DNA from: an uncultured Lysobacterales bacterium | GTDB lineage: Bacteria > Pseudomonadota > Gammaproteobacteria > Xanthomonadales > SZUA-36 | Length of the DNA: 9,890 nt | Assembly: GCA_937995275.1 (NCBI GenBank) | Contig: CALKKN010000207.1 | Span: forward strand, 1-9,890 | Reading direction: 5' to 3' | In this document: positions 1-7,083 of the stretch, piece by piece | Layout of the letters: every line of letters starts with the position of its first letter | Position numbering within the stretch: the first letter of the stretch is position 1 | Notes under the pieces: model-generated | What the model saw: only the letters and a program-made list of their open reading frames with translations | Told to the model about the DNA's origin: nothing | Databases searched by the model: none | Translations under genes and position numbers: made by a program

Positions 1-225
1 CACCTGCTGCGCGGTAAGGTACTCGATGCCCTCGGCCTGCGACACCAGTCCACCGGTGTCGACCAGCAGGCTGGGGTTGCGTCCTACCCGCGAAATGCCG
101 TACTGGCGGTCGCGGGTGACGCCCGGCAAATCGGCGACCAGTGCATCGCGGGTGCGGGTCAGCGCGTTGAACAGGGTCGACTTGCCGACGTTGGGCCTGC
201 CGACGATGGCGACTACCGGCAGCAT
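1..225 (-). CDS. der: GTPase Der (EngA), N-terminal part, cut by window edge
   Basis: Der is an essential GTPase with two tandem G domains that helps assemble the 50S ribosomal subunit in the cytoplasm. Only the first 75 codons lie in the window; the gene continues beyond position 1. The visible part is the start of the first G domain: the P-loop GRPNVGKS at residues 9-16, the switch I threonine in GVTRD (Thr37) and the G3 motif DTGG at 56-59. The ATG at 225 is chosen because family members begin with a few residues before the [12 protein letters not shown] strand. The next in-frame codon upstream that matters is a stop, which is also the bamB stop, 30 bp away. No clear Shine-Dalgarno sequence precedes this ATG, so translation may depend on ribosomes finishing bamB. 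It is the last gene of the ndk-to-der block, and bamB-der is a very common neighbour pair. Identification is firm from the motifs; the second G domain and KH-like domain cannot be checked here. Confidence 0.95.
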   Translation of the reverse strand, partial: MLPVVAIVGRPNVGKSTLFNALTRTRDALVADLPGVTRDRQYGISRVGRNPSLLVDTGGLVSQAEGIEYLTAQQV

Positions 226-255
226 GGACAGGTCACGGTCAAACCCGGGCTGGCG

Positions 256-1422
256 TTAAATGGCCGCGCCGGCCCGATATGCGATCAGTTCGCCCTTGTG
301 GGTGAGGACGAACAGCGTGGTGCCGACGGACATCGGTGCGGCAGCGAAACCCTTCCTGTCGGCCCGGACGCGGGCGACGAACGATCCGATGTCCTGATCG
401 AGCCAGTGCAGGTAACCTTCCTTGTCCCCGACCACGACGTAGTTGCCGTAGAAAGCCGGCCGCGTCAGGCCGCGGTTGGTCATCTGCTCCAGCTTCCAGA
501 CCGTCGAGCCATTGCGCCGATCCAGCATCCACAGGTCGCCGTTTCTCTCGCTGATGACTAGGTTAGTGCGATCGACCTGGACCCCGGTCGCCGAGGAGAT
601 GTCCTTGAACCACAGCAGGCGCCCGGAGTCGGCTGCCAGGGATACCACCCGCGATTTGTAGCTCGACACGATCAGGTCCGAAGCGACCAACACCATACCC
701 TGACCGATGTCGGCCAACCGCTCGAGTTCGGTGCGGCCCTCCTGCGAAGCGATGGTCTGGGACCAGATCACGCTGCCATCTGCGACGCGCAGGCTGGTCA
801 CGCTGCCGTCATCGTAGCCCACGAAAACCACGCCGCCCCGGACCAGCAGGTCGGCATTGCCGCGCAGCGTCAGCAGCGGCACGTTGTGATCGTGGATCCA
901 CAGCCGCCGGCCGCTGACGGCGTCCAGCCCGAAGACCCGGCCGTCGATGCAGCGCACGACGACGATGCCGTCCCCCGCCGCCGGCGGCGCCAGTACTTCC
1001 GACGACACCTGGGAGTTCCAGAGTTCCGCGCCTCCGTTCCGGTCGTAGGCGATCACGCGGCCGTCGATGGTGCCCATGTACAGTCGGTCGCTGTCGAGAC
1101 CGGGGCCGCCGGAGAAGGCCTGTTTCGTCTTCAGTTGCCAAGCCTTGCGGCCCGACTCGGCATCTACCGCAACGAGGACACCTTCATGGTCGGCCGCGTA
1201 CAGCAGGCCCGAGGAAAACGCGGGCCCCATGCTCAGGCCCTGCTTGCCCATGCCGTCACCGATGCTGGTCGACCAGACCTTGCGGACTTCAAGCGAGGAC
1301 TCGAACTCGACCAGCGGTGCCGGGTCACCCGGCTCGGGATCGCCCCAACTGCGGATCCAGGTGCAGCCGTGCAGGAGCAGGCTGGCCAGCAGGATCGTCA
1401 GCGGGAGCGCGGCGCGCGTCAC
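256..1422 (-). CDS. bamB: Outer membrane protein assembly factor BamB (lipoprotein)
   Basis: BamB is an outer-membrane lipoprotein of the BAM complex. It binds BamA from the periplasmic side and helps insert beta-barrel proteins. The 388-residue product starts with a lipoprotein signal peptide: Arg3, a hydrophobic stretch, and the lipobox LHGC with the acylated Cys20. The next residue is Thr rather than Asp, which fits sorting to the outer membrane. The rest is a PQQ-like eight-bladed beta-propeller, seen as repeated blocks of the form DG.V.ALD..SG...W (for example near residues 81-95, 120-135, 160-175, 205-220, 260-271 and 295-309). The LTLRG loop at 184-188 and the GRTELERLADI segment at 229-239 correspond to conserved regions in this family, the first implicated in BamA contact. 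The start is GTG at 1422, overlapping the yfgM stop as GTGA, with a GAGGA ribosome binding site upstream. Length is close to the E. coli protein. Confidence 0.95.
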   Translation of the reverse strand: MTRAALPLTILLASLLLHGCTWIRSWGDPEPGDPAPLVEFESSLEVRKVWSTSIGDGMGKQGLSMGPAFSSGLLYAADHEGVLVAVDAESGRKAWQLKTKQAFSGGPGLDSDRLYMGTIDGRVIAYDRNGGAELWNSQVSSEVLAPPAAGDGIVVVRCIDGRVFGLDAVSGRRLWIHDHNVPLLTLRGNADLLVRGGVVFVGYDDGSVTSLRVADGSVIWSQTIASQEGRTELERLADIGQGMVLVASDLIVSSYKSRVVSLAADSGRLLWFKDISSATGVQVDRTNLVISERNGDLWMLDRRNGSTVWKLEQMTNRGLTRPAFYGNYVVVGDKEGYLHWLDQDIGSFVARVRADRKGFAAAPMSVGTTLFVLTHKGELIAYRAGAAI

Positions 1423-2078
1423 GATTCGGAGTCCTCAGGGGGGATTTCCGCCCCCATGGCCTGCAGCTTCATGACCAGTTTGCCGCGGTCGCCCACGCCG
1501 GCCTCACGCTGGCTCAGCGCCTCGAGATAAGCCGCCACCGCCTCGTCCCTGCGGCCCTGCGCATACAGAATGTCCCCGCGGACCTCGGCATAACGCGCCT
1601 CGAGGCCGGCAACGTCCTGCGCGCCGTCCAGCACCTGCAGCGCTTCCTCGGGGCGTCCCTGATCCAGCAGCAGGCGCGCGAGGCGCTCGCGCGCGACGGC
1701 GGACAGCGCCCTGGGGGAGCCGCTCTCGACGACGAATTCATACAATCCGATCGCCAGGTCCGGCTGATCGACCTCCACGCGCGCGCGCGCCATTTTCAGG
1801 GCTGCCATCGACGTGTAGGGCGAACCCGCATGGTCGTCCCGCAGGTTCTGGAAGTTCGACATGGCCGCGTCCAGCTGTCCGTCGGTGAGCAACTGGTCGA
1901 GCACTTCGAACTCGGTGGACGCCTGCTGACGGTCATTTTCCTGCCAGTTCTGCCACTGTTTGAAACCGAACAGGCCGCCGAATGCGATGACCAGTCCCAT
2001 GACGATGGCGCTACCGTTCTCACGGAGCCACTTCTTGACGACTTCGCCCTGCTCGTGGGCGTCATAAATTTCTACCAT
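1419..2078 (-). CDS. yfgM: YfgM-like membrane-anchored tetratricopeptide protein
   Basis: This 219-residue protein belongs to the YfgM family (annotated as tetratricopeptide-like or ancillary SecYEG translocon subunit). In E. coli, YfgM works with the chaperone PpiD at the SecYEG translocon and helps hand proteins into the periplasm. The N-terminus matches the family well: a short cytoplasmic segment beginning MVEIYDAHEQGEVVKKWLREN, then one membrane helix at about residues 23-39. A glutamine-rich region and TPR-like helical pairs of the form A..LL...G.PEEAL..L follow in the periplasm (about residues 55-205). The start is ATG at 2078, with only a weak GGA-type ribosome binding site about 10 nt upstream. 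It lies 59 bp after hisS and its TGA overlaps the GTG of bamB, as expected for the hisS-yfgM-bamB-der order. The family is clear from the N-terminus and context; the translocon role is taken from E. coli. Confidence 0.88.
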   Translation of the reverse strand: MVEIYDAHEQGEVVKKWLRENGSAIVMGLVIAFGGLFGFKQWQNWQENDRQQASTEFEVLDQLLTDGQLDAAMSNFQNLRDDHAGSPYTSMAALKMARARVEVDQPDLAIGLYEFVVESGSPRALSAVARERLARLLLDQGRPEEALQVLDGAQDVAGLEARYAEVRGDILYAQGRRDEAVAAYLEALSQREAGVGDRGKLVMKLQAMGAEIPPEDSES

Positions 2079-2137
2079 TGCGATATCCGGGTGAACGAAA
2101 AAACAGTGAAGTTTAGCACGGTGGCGGCCTTGCGACC

Positions 2138-3412
2138 CTAGTTATTCAGCCAATTTTCCAGCCAGACCGCGAGCCCGTCCAGGCTCACGCGCTGTTGTTC
2201 GGCTTTTTCGTCGCGGAGGTGCTTGATCGTCACCGCACCTGCCGCCACTTCGTCCTCGCCCAGCACCAGAGCCAGGCTGGCGCCGCTACGGTCCGCCCGC
2301 TTGAACTGCGCCTTGAAACTGCCGCCGCCGAGATTCGACCGGATGCGCAGCCCCGGCACCGCTGCCCGAAGGCGCTCGGCCAGCACCAAGCCGCCCCTGA
2401 CGGTGCCGCTGCCGGCCATGACCAGGTAGACATGCGGCACCTCCGAGGCCGGCTCGGCCTGCAGCTTCATCAACTCGACCAGGCGCTCCTGGCCCATCGC
2501 GAAACCGATGCCCGGCGAAGGGCGCCCACCCTGGATTTCCACCAGCCCGTCATAGCGGCCGCCGGCGCAGACCGTACCCTGTGCGCCCAACTCCCCGGTG
2601 ATCCACTCGAACACCGTGTGGCTGTAGTAATCGAGGCCGCGAACCAGTCGCGGGTTAACCTCGTACTCGAGGCCGAACTGCTCGAGCAGCTCGAGGAACC
2701 CGGCGAAATGCGCTCGCGACTCCGGACCGAGGTAATCGCTGAGCAACGGCGCGTCCGTCAGCAACGCCTGCACCTTCGGGTTCTTGCTGTCCAGAATGCG
2801 CAGCGGGTTGCGTTCCAGGCGGTCCCGGCTGTCGTCGTCGAGCCGATCGCGGCGCGCGGCGAGAAAGACGCGCAAGTCTTTGCGAAAATCCGTGCGTTCG
2901 TCCGCCGTGCCGAGGGAATTCACCTCCAGCCGCAAGCCATGCAGCCCCAGCCCCTGCCAGACGCGCTGGCACATCGCGAGCAGTTCGGCGTCGATATCCG
3001 GGCCCGGTGCACCGAATACTTCGGCGCCCACTTGGTGGAACTGCCGGGTGCGGCCTTTCTGCGGGCGCTCACGCCGGAACATCGACCCCACGTACCATAA
3101 CCGCAGAGGCGGGCCGTAGAGCAGTCCGTTCTGCAGTACCGCGCGCACGACCCCGGCGGTGCCCTCCGGCCGCAGGCTGAGCGAGTCGCCGTTGCGGTCT
3201 TCGAACGTGTACATCTCCTTCTCGACCACATCCGTCGCCGCGCCGATCGCGCGGGCGAAGAGCTCCGTCTTTTCAACGACCGGAATACGTATCTCGCTGT
3301 ACCCGTAGGCCGCGAAGGTCTCCCGGACGGTGGTTTCCAGCCGGTGCCAGAGGTGCATCGCGTCGGGCAGGACGTCATGCATCCCGCGGATTGAATTGAT
3401 GGTTGAAGTCAC
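2138..3412 (-). CDS. hisS: Histidine--tRNA ligase
   Basis: HisRS is a class II aminoacyl-tRNA synthetase that activates histidine with ATP and charges tRNA-His in the cytoplasm. The product has 424 residues, the same length as the E. coli enzyme. Visible signatures are IRGMHDVLP at the N-terminus (residues 8-16), the class II motif 2 around [19 protein letters not shown] (109-127), the histidine-specific LVRGLDYYS (257-264) with Arg259 at the E. coli catalytic position, AGGRYDGL (283-290), and motif 3 [10 protein letters not shown] (301-310). A C-terminal anticodon-binding domain spans about 325-420. The start is GTG at 3412, placing nine residues before the conserved RGMHD; GGGA sits 8 nt upstream as a plausible ribosome binding site. 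The next ATG, at residue 11, lies inside the conserved motif and is too late. It follows rodZ after 161 bp, where relatives often carry ispG, so it may have its own promoter there, although I could not find a convincing one. Confidence 0.97.
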   Translation of the reverse strand: MTSTINSIRGMHDVLPDAMHLWHRLETTVRETFAAYGYSEIRIPVVEKTELFARAIGAATDVVEKEMYTFEDRNGDSLSLRPEGTAGVVRAVLQNGLLYGPPLRLWYVGSMFRRERPQKGRTRQFHQVGAEVFGAPGPDIDAELLAMCQRVWQGLGLHGLRLEVNSLGTADERTDFRKDLRVFLAARRDRLDDDSRDRLERNPLRILDSKNPKVQALLTDAPLLSDYLGPESRAHFAGFLELLEQFGLEYEVNPRLVRGLDYYSHTVFEWITGELGAQGTVCAGGRYDGLVEIQGGRPSPGIGFAMGQERLVELMKLQAEPASEVPHVYLVMAGSGTVRGGLVLAERLRAAVPGLRIRSNLGGGSFKAQFKRADRSGASLALVLGEDEVAAGAVTIKHLRDEKAEQQRVSLDGLAVWLENWLNN

Positions 3413-3573
3413 AAAAGCTGTCCCGATTTCTAAGGAGTCTCGCTTCCCTTCTTTCGCCTACGGCTCCTGTTGCCCGCCGCGGCTCCGACTCTCTCCACGG
3501 CAATCACGACCGAGGGCGCGATGCCGCGGGTTGGCCCGATTTTACCGGTTTCCGGCGGGTCGAGGGGGGTGTG
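3413..3573. other. rodZ-hisS intergenic gap; expected ispG absent
   Basis: This is the only gap above 100 bp inside the minus-strand gene block. In many gammaproteobacteria ispG (4-hydroxy-3-methylbut-2-enyl diphosphate synthase, about 370 codons) sits exactly here between rodZ and hisS. No reading frame resembling IspG, and no recognisable fragment of it, remains. I found no convincing sigma70 promoter for hisS. On the minus strand there is an isolated TAAAAT without a matching -35, and a short CGGG/CCCG stem. Neither is strong enough to call. Confidence 0.6.
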
Positions 3574-4485
3574 TCAGCGGCTTTCCGGATTTTCGGCCAA
3601 CGCGCTGTCCGCCAACGGTTCGGCAGCGAGCGTCAGGCGCGCAACGTCGCCGCGCGAGTAAGGACCCAGGTCGACCGGCTGGCCGTCCAGCGTGAGCACG
3701 ACCGAGGAAGCGCGCCCGATCATGACCTGGAAAGGCCCGTCGCCATCGTATTCCCGGCTGTTGCCGGCCCTGATGAGGTCCTGTTCGAGCTGGGTGCCGT
3801 GGCCATCGACGATCTCCACCCAGGAATCGCCCGACGTGCTGATCCCGAGGTGATGCACGCCCGCTGCAGCCGGGGCCGCATCGCCCTGCCCGCCGATTGC
3901 AGCCCAGGCCTGCTCGGCGGTCGTCTTGCCGCTGAGCTCGCTGCGTTGTTGCAGCAATTCGACCGAGGCGATGGATGCGTTCAGGTGGGTGCCGGACGGC
4001 AGCGCGTCGCTCCCGGGCTCGGGGCGATCCTCCGTACTGCCATCCTGCGCGCCCGAGGTTCCCGCCATCAGTTGCGATTCACCCTGGGAGAAACGGACCG
4101 CCTCGTGGGTGAACTGCCAGGCGAGCGCCGCGATCAGCGCCGACGCCGCGAGATAGCTCGACGCCTTGAGCCACTTTTCCCCGCGGCCGCGCCTGGATTC
4201 GACGGAGAAGACCGACTGGATGTCAGGTTCGGCGCCCTGCACGTTCTCCATGTGATCCTCGAGTTCGGCCGGATCGAGGCCGAGAAAGCGCGCATAGTTC
4301 CGGATGTATCCCCGAAGGTAGACCGAGGGTATGTCAGCGGTATCGCCGCTCTCGATGGCAGCCAGCGTGCCGGGTTTGATCCGTGATCGGTCGGACGCCT
4401 GCTCCAGCGTCAGCCCCAGGCGCTCGCGATGATAACGCAGCAGATCCCCCGGGAGCATCGGTATAAGTTCTTTCTGGTTGGTCAT
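3574..4485 (-). CDS. rodZ: Cytoskeletal protein RodZ (HTH plus DUF4115)
   Basis: RodZ is a bitopic inner-membrane protein that links the MreB cytoskeleton to the cell-wall elongation machinery and supports rod shape. The 303-residue product has the expected three parts. First is an N-terminal Xre-like helix-turn-helix (about residues 12-75, including RERLGLTLEQASDRSRIK and YLRGYIRNYARFLGLDP), which in the family binds MreB rather than DNA. Next is a single membrane helix at about 108-125 (SSYLAASALIAALAW) preceded by basic residues. Last is a periplasmic region with a low-complexity linker and a DUF4115 beta domain at about 215-287 (SWVEIVDGHGTQL to YSRGDVARLTL). The start is ATG at 4485, overlapping the pilF stop by one base (TAATG), with GGGA 6 nt upstream. 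A perfect 8-bp hairpin abuts this ribosome binding site (see separate entry). The pilF-rodZ pairing is usual for gammaproteobacteria. Confidence 0.93.
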   Translation of the reverse strand: MTNQKELIPMLPGDLLRYHRERLGLTLEQASDRSRIKPGTLAAIESGDTADIPSVYLRGYIRNYARFLGLDPAELEDHMENVQGAEPDIQSVFSVESRRGRGEKWLKASSYLAASALIAALAWQFTHEAVRFSQGESQLMAGTSGAQDGSTEDRPEPGSDALPSGTHLNASIASVELLQQRSELSGKTTAEQAWAAIGGQGDAAPAAAGVHHLGISTSGDSWVEIVDGHGTQLEQDLIRAGNSREYDGDGPFQVMIGRASSVVLTLDGQPVDLGPYSRGDVARLTLAAEPLADSALAENPESR

Positions 4486-5237
4486 TATTGTTCCCGACCG
4501 GCGTTTGCGCCGGTCCTGGCCGAGTCCGGGTACCGTTCCAGGAGTTCTGCCCGGTAGCGATTTGCAGCTTCCTCGTCGCCGAGCCGATGCTCGATTTGAT
4601 ACCCCAATGACAGGCTTTCCTCGTTCATGGGACCGACCGCCTCGTAGCGCTGGAGAAACGCACGAGCCCTCAGGAACTCCCCTTTCCGGTAGCTCACTTC
4701 CGCCATCGGCAAGAGCGACGATCCCAGTTTATCGTCATATTCAAACGATTGTCGCAGAAACGATTCGGCCTTGTCCAGATCACCGGCCGCCAGGGCGCAC
4801 GATCCCGCGTTGGACAGCGCGATCGCGGGTGTCTGGTAGAACGGATCCTGCACTGCCGCGACGAAATACTGCTCGGCTTCCGCTGCCTGGCCGGACGCAC
4901 AGAGAAAGGCCCCGAGGTTGTTGTTGACCTCGCCATCCCCGGGATCGTAGCGCAACGCTTTGCGATACTCCCGTTCGGCCTCGTCCCGCTGGCCGATGGT
5001 CTCGTACAGAATCGCCAGCAGCGTATGCGCGGGGGCATAGGTGTTGTCATAGGCCACCGCACGTTTCAGTTTTTCGAGTGCGATTTCGTACTGCCCGCGG
5101 TCCATGTACTGGCGCCCCAGCGCCGTGTTGGTCTCGGCCGCCTTCCGCTTTTCATTGTCGGCCGGCTGCGGGCTCGACGAGCAGGCCGCTACGGCCAGCA
5201 ACAGGGTCAGGAACAGCAGTCCCGGAATCGCTCTCAC
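4485..5237 (-). CDS. pilF: Type IV pilus pilotin lipoprotein PilF/PilW (TPR)
   Basis: PilF (called PilW in some species) is an outer-membrane lipoprotein. It acts as pilotin for the type IV pilus secretin PilQ, guiding its localisation and multimerisation. The 250-residue product has a signal peptide with lipobox VAAC and the acylated Cys19, followed by Ser, fitting outer-membrane sorting. About six tetratricopeptide repeats follow, the clearest at residues 34-67 ([20 protein letters not shown]), 68-101 ([25 protein letters not shown]), 102-135 ([20 protein letters not shown]) and 142-175. This matches the PilF/PilW architecture and usual length of about 250. The start is GTG at 5237, overlapping the rlmN stop as GTGA, with GGAGG 10 nt upstream. 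It lies between rlmN and rodZ as in Pseudomonas. The other pilus genes would be elsewhere in the genome. Confidence 0.92.
   Translation of the reverse strand: MRAIPGLLFLTLLLAVAACSSSPQPADNEKRKAAETNTALGRQYMDRGQYEIALEKLKRAVAYDNTYAPAHTLLAILYETIGQRDEAEREYRKALRYDPGDGEVNNNLGAFLCASGQAAEAEQYFVAAVQDPFYQTPAIALSNAGSCALAAGDLDKAESFLRQSFEYDDKLGSSLLPMAEVSYRKGEFLRARAFLQRYEAVGPMNEESLSLGYQIEHRLGDEEAANRYRAELLERYPDSARTGANAGREQ
4496..4515 (-). promoter_or_regulatory. Hairpin next to the rodZ ribosome binding site
   Basis: An 8-bp perfect inverted repeat (GACCGGCG / CGCCGGTC) with a 4-nt loop (CAAA on the transcript strand) lies in the last codons of pilF. It ends 10 nt before the rodZ ATG. The GGGA likely used as the ribosome binding site starts at the base directly after the stem. 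No U-tract follows, so it is not an intrinsic terminator. It could shape coupling between pilF and rodZ translation or mark a 3' end after RNA processing; both are inference. Confidence 0.5.
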
Positions 5238-6346
5238 CGGATGTGGGCCTCCATCTGAAGTTCGCGGATGCGCTGGCTGCGGCGGGTCCGGTCGAGGACC
5301 CTGCCGATCAACTGGCCGCAGGCGGCATCGATATCGCCGCCGCGGGTCTTGCGCACAGTGGCGATCAACCCGCCGGCCATGACGATCGACTGGAATTCAC
5401 GGATGCGCTCCTCCGGCGAACAGCGATAGCGGGTGCCGGGAAACGGGTTGAACGGTATCAGGTTCAGCTTGCTGGGCAACCTGCGCAGCAGCTTGACCAG
5501 TTGGCGCGCATGATCCGGATGGTCGTTCACCCCGTCGATCAGTGTGTATTCGAATGTCACCGTGCGCTTGTGCTTGCCCGAGACATAGTCCCGGCAGCTA
5601 CGCATCAACTCGGCGATCGGATACTTCCGGTTCAGGGGCACCAGGGTTTCGCGCAGGCGGTCCTCCGGAGCATGCAGCGATACCGCCAGGGCCACGTCGA
5701 TCGTTTCGCGCAGACGTTCGATCCCGGGTACCAGCCCGGCCGTTGACAGCGTCACCCGCCTGGCGGCCAGACCGAACCCGAGATCATCGCGCAACAGCGA
5801 CAGGGCCGGCGCCACGGCGTCGAAGTTCAGCAGCGGCTCGCCCATGCCCATCAGCACGACGTTGGTAATGTGCCGGCGGCCGTTGCGTTCGTGCCCCAGC
5901 GCACGCGCGGCCTGCCAGACCTGGCCGATGATCTCTCCAGTCGTCAGGTTGCGGCTGAACCCCTGGGCGCCGGTGGAACAGAACGTGCAATTCAGCGCAC
6001 AGCCGACCTGTGAAGAGATACACAACGTGCCGCGGCCCGCCTCCGGGATGAAAACCGTTTCCACGGCATTGCCGCCGCCAAACCCCATCAGCCACTTGGT
6101 CGTCCCGTCCACCGACTGCTGCTCACCGAGGATACGCGGCGGTTCGATGGTGGCCAATTGCTGCAGCTTACGCCGCAGATCGAGCCCCAGGTTGGTCATG
6201 AGGCTGAAGTCGGTGACACCCTGGTGGTAGATCCACTTGAGCAGCTGTTGGGCGCGAAAAGACCGCTCACCGATCGATTCGAAAAAGGCGCGCAGACCTT
6301 TCTCGTCGAAGTCCAGCAGGTTGATGCGGGCGGCCGTCTCGGTCAT
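5234..6346 (-). CDS. rlmN: Dual-specificity RNA methyltransferase RlmN
   Basis: RlmN is a radical-SAM enzyme that methylates C2 of A2503 in 23S rRNA and A37 in a subset of tRNAs, tuning translational fidelity. The 370-residue product carries the CxxxCxxC cluster (Cys116, Cys120, Cys123) that binds the 4Fe-4S centre, and MGMGEPLLN at 166-174 for SAM binding. Cys109 and Cys343 (in DIDAACGQL) align with the two catalytic cysteines of E. coli RlmN (Cys118 and Cys355). Glu96 in AVETVFIPE matches the conserved glutamate near the active site. The N-terminal accessory HhH-like region begins [15 protein letters not shown]. The start is ATG at 6346, 25 bp after the ndk stop, with only a weak ribosome binding site. 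Its TGA overlaps the pilF GTG. All residues needed for activity appear intact. Confidence 0.96.
   Translation of the reverse strand: MTETAARINLLDFDEKGLRAFFESIGERSFRAQQLLKWIYHQGVTDFSLMTNLGLDLRRKLQQLATIEPPRILGEQQSVDGTTKWLMGFGGGNAVETVFIPEAGRGTLCISSQVGCALNCTFCSTGAQGFSRNLTTGEIIGQVWQAARALGHERNGRRHITNVVLMGMGEPLLNFDAVAPALSLLRDDLGFGLAARRVTLSTAGLVPGIERLRETIDVALAVSLHAPEDRLRETLVPLNRKYPIAELMRSCRDYVSGKHKRTVTFEYTLIDGVNDHPDHARQLVKLLRRLPSKLNLIPFNPFPGTRYRCSPEERIREFQSIVMAGGLIATVRKTRGGDIDAACGQLIGRVLDRTRRSQRIRELQMEAHIR
5248..5252 (-). promoter_or_regulatory. Shine-Dalgarno site for pilF GTG start
   Basis: GGAGG on the minus strand lies inside the last codons of rlmN, 10 nt before the GTG at 5237. It supports the GTG start that overlaps the rlmN stop codon. 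Confidence 0.7.
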
Positions 6347-6371
6347 GGTTGCTCAGCGGTACGCCCGGACC

Positions 6372-6797
6372 TCAGCGCGAAACGATGTCCGAATCGTCGA
6401 AAAAACACGCGATTTCGACCCTGGCCGTATCCGGGCCATCCGAGCCGTGAACCGCATTGGCATCGATGCTCCGGGCGAAGTCCGCGCGAATCGTGCCAGC
6501 GGCGGCTTCCTGGGGATTGGTGGCGCCCATCAGCTCCCGGTTGCGGGCAATCGCATCCTCCCCCTCCAGCACCTGGATGATCACCGGGCCCGAGGTCATG
6601 AACTCCACGAGGTCGTTGTAGAACGGCCGTTCGCGGTGAACGGCGTAAAACTCTTCCGCCTGGGCACGGGTCAGCTGCATCATCCGGGCGGCAACGATCT
6701 TCAGGCCTCCCTTCTCGAAGCGGCTGTAAATCTCGCCGATGACGTTTTTCGCCACTGCGTCTGGTTTGATGATCGATAATGTTCTCTCGATTGGCAC
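6372..6797 (-). CDS. ndk: Nucleoside diphosphate kinase
   Basis: Ndk moves the gamma phosphate from ATP to other nucleoside diphosphates and so balances NTP and dNTP pools in the cytoplasm. The product has 141 residues, against 143 in E. coli. It begins [14 protein letters not shown] after the initiator. The phosphate-carrying histidine falls at His117 in NAVHGSD, exactly the canonical position, and [18 protein letters not shown] (91-108) is the conserved nucleotide-binding stretch. The start is GTG at 6797: AGAGGA lies 8 nt upstream, and the family starts at this point. The open frame runs further upstream to 7127, but that extension shows no conservation and crosses the divergent promoters. 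It is the first gene of the block, ahead of rlmN, as in many gammaproteobacteria. Confidence 0.96.
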   Translation of the reverse strand: MPIERTLSIIKPDAVAKNVIGEIYSRFEKGGLKIVAARMMQLTRAQAEEFYAVHRERPFYNDLVEFMTSGPVIIQVLEGEDAIARNRELMGATNPQEAAAGTIRADFARSIDANAVHGSDGPDTARVEIACFFDDSDIVSR

Positions 6798-6805
6798 TGA
6801 AAAAA

Positions 6806-6811
6806 TCCTCT
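6806..6811 (-). promoter_or_regulatory. Shine-Dalgarno site for ndk GTG start
   Basis: AGAGGA on the minus strand, 8 nt before the GTG at 6797. It decides the ndk start in favour of GTG 6797 over any of the upstream in-frame codons. Confidence 0.8.
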
Positions 6812-6882
6812 TATCTTTATGAAAAATATTAATATTCCTGAAACAAGGTGCGGCTGGGAAGCGGCTTTGCCAGATCAGGACA

Positions 6883-6911
6883 ATTCTAAGGTCAACGGTA
6901 CGGGCGTGCAA
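6883..6911 (-). promoter_or_regulatory. Candidate promoter for ndk operon
   Basis: On the minus strand, TTGCAC (6911-6906) is separated by 17 bp from TAGAAT (6888-6883), a five-of-six match to the -10 consensus. The -35 keeps only the TTG core. It would start transcription near 6876 and give a leader of about 79 nt to ndk. The downstream leader is strikingly AT-rich for this genome. A different promoter within that AT-rich stretch remains possible. Confidence 0.35.
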
Positions 6912-6967
6912 TCGGGGTTCGGGTGCGCGATCGGGCGTCCCGGCGTCGGATCGGCCCCGGCCCCTGC

Positions 6968-6997
6968 TTGACCCTCGCTTCGCGCGGGCCATATGAT
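6968..6997 (+). promoter_or_regulatory. Sigma70-type promoter for fadE
   Basis: TTGACC (6968-6973) and TATGAT (6992-6997) each match the sigma70 consensus at five of six positions and are separated by 18 bp. The predicted start is near 7004, giving a leader of about 80 nt before the fadE ATG. I saw no recognisable FadR or PsrA operator around it, so the fatty-acid control expected for fadE is not visible here. Confidence 0.55.
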
Positions 6998-7072
6998 GAT
7001 GCGCAGCGCCAGCGATCCGGTCGCAGCGGTCCGCCGCACCGGCGCCCACTACAATAAGAACAAGCGCCCAGC

Positions 7073-7078
7073 AGAGGT
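7073..7078 (+). promoter_or_regulatory. Shine-Dalgarno site for fadE
   Basis: AGAGGT lies 5 nt before the ATG at 7084, in an unstructured A-rich stretch. It supports this start, which also yields the complete hydrophobic N-terminus seen in FadE proteins. Confidence 0.7.
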
Positions 7079-7083
7079 CATCA

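Noticed and set aside
1778..1790. Run of 13 alternating C and G bases, possible Z-DNA
   Set aside because: It encodes the ARARAR stretch of the YfgM-like protein using GC-rich codons; nothing suggests a separate function.
2079..2137. T6 tract on the minus strand between hisS and yfgM as a possible terminator
   Set aside because: The only stem before it has about 3 bp (GTG/CAC), too weak for an intrinsic terminator, and the genes belong to one conserved block.
2195..3100. Plus-strand open frame of 301 codons opposite hisS
   Set aside because: It is antisense to unmistakable HisRS motifs, and its composition (rich in Arg, Ala, Gln) is typical of GC-rich shadow frames.
3527..3543. CGGG-TTGG-CCCG followed by ATTTT on the plus strand as a terminator
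   Set aside because: The stem has only 4 bp and no plus-strand gene ends nearby.
3403..4386. Long plus-strand open frame of 327 codons opposite rodZ and its upstream gap
   Set aside because: It mirrors the rodZ coding frame in a GC-rich genome; no domain or ribosome binding site is recognisable, while rodZ on the other strand has clear family features.
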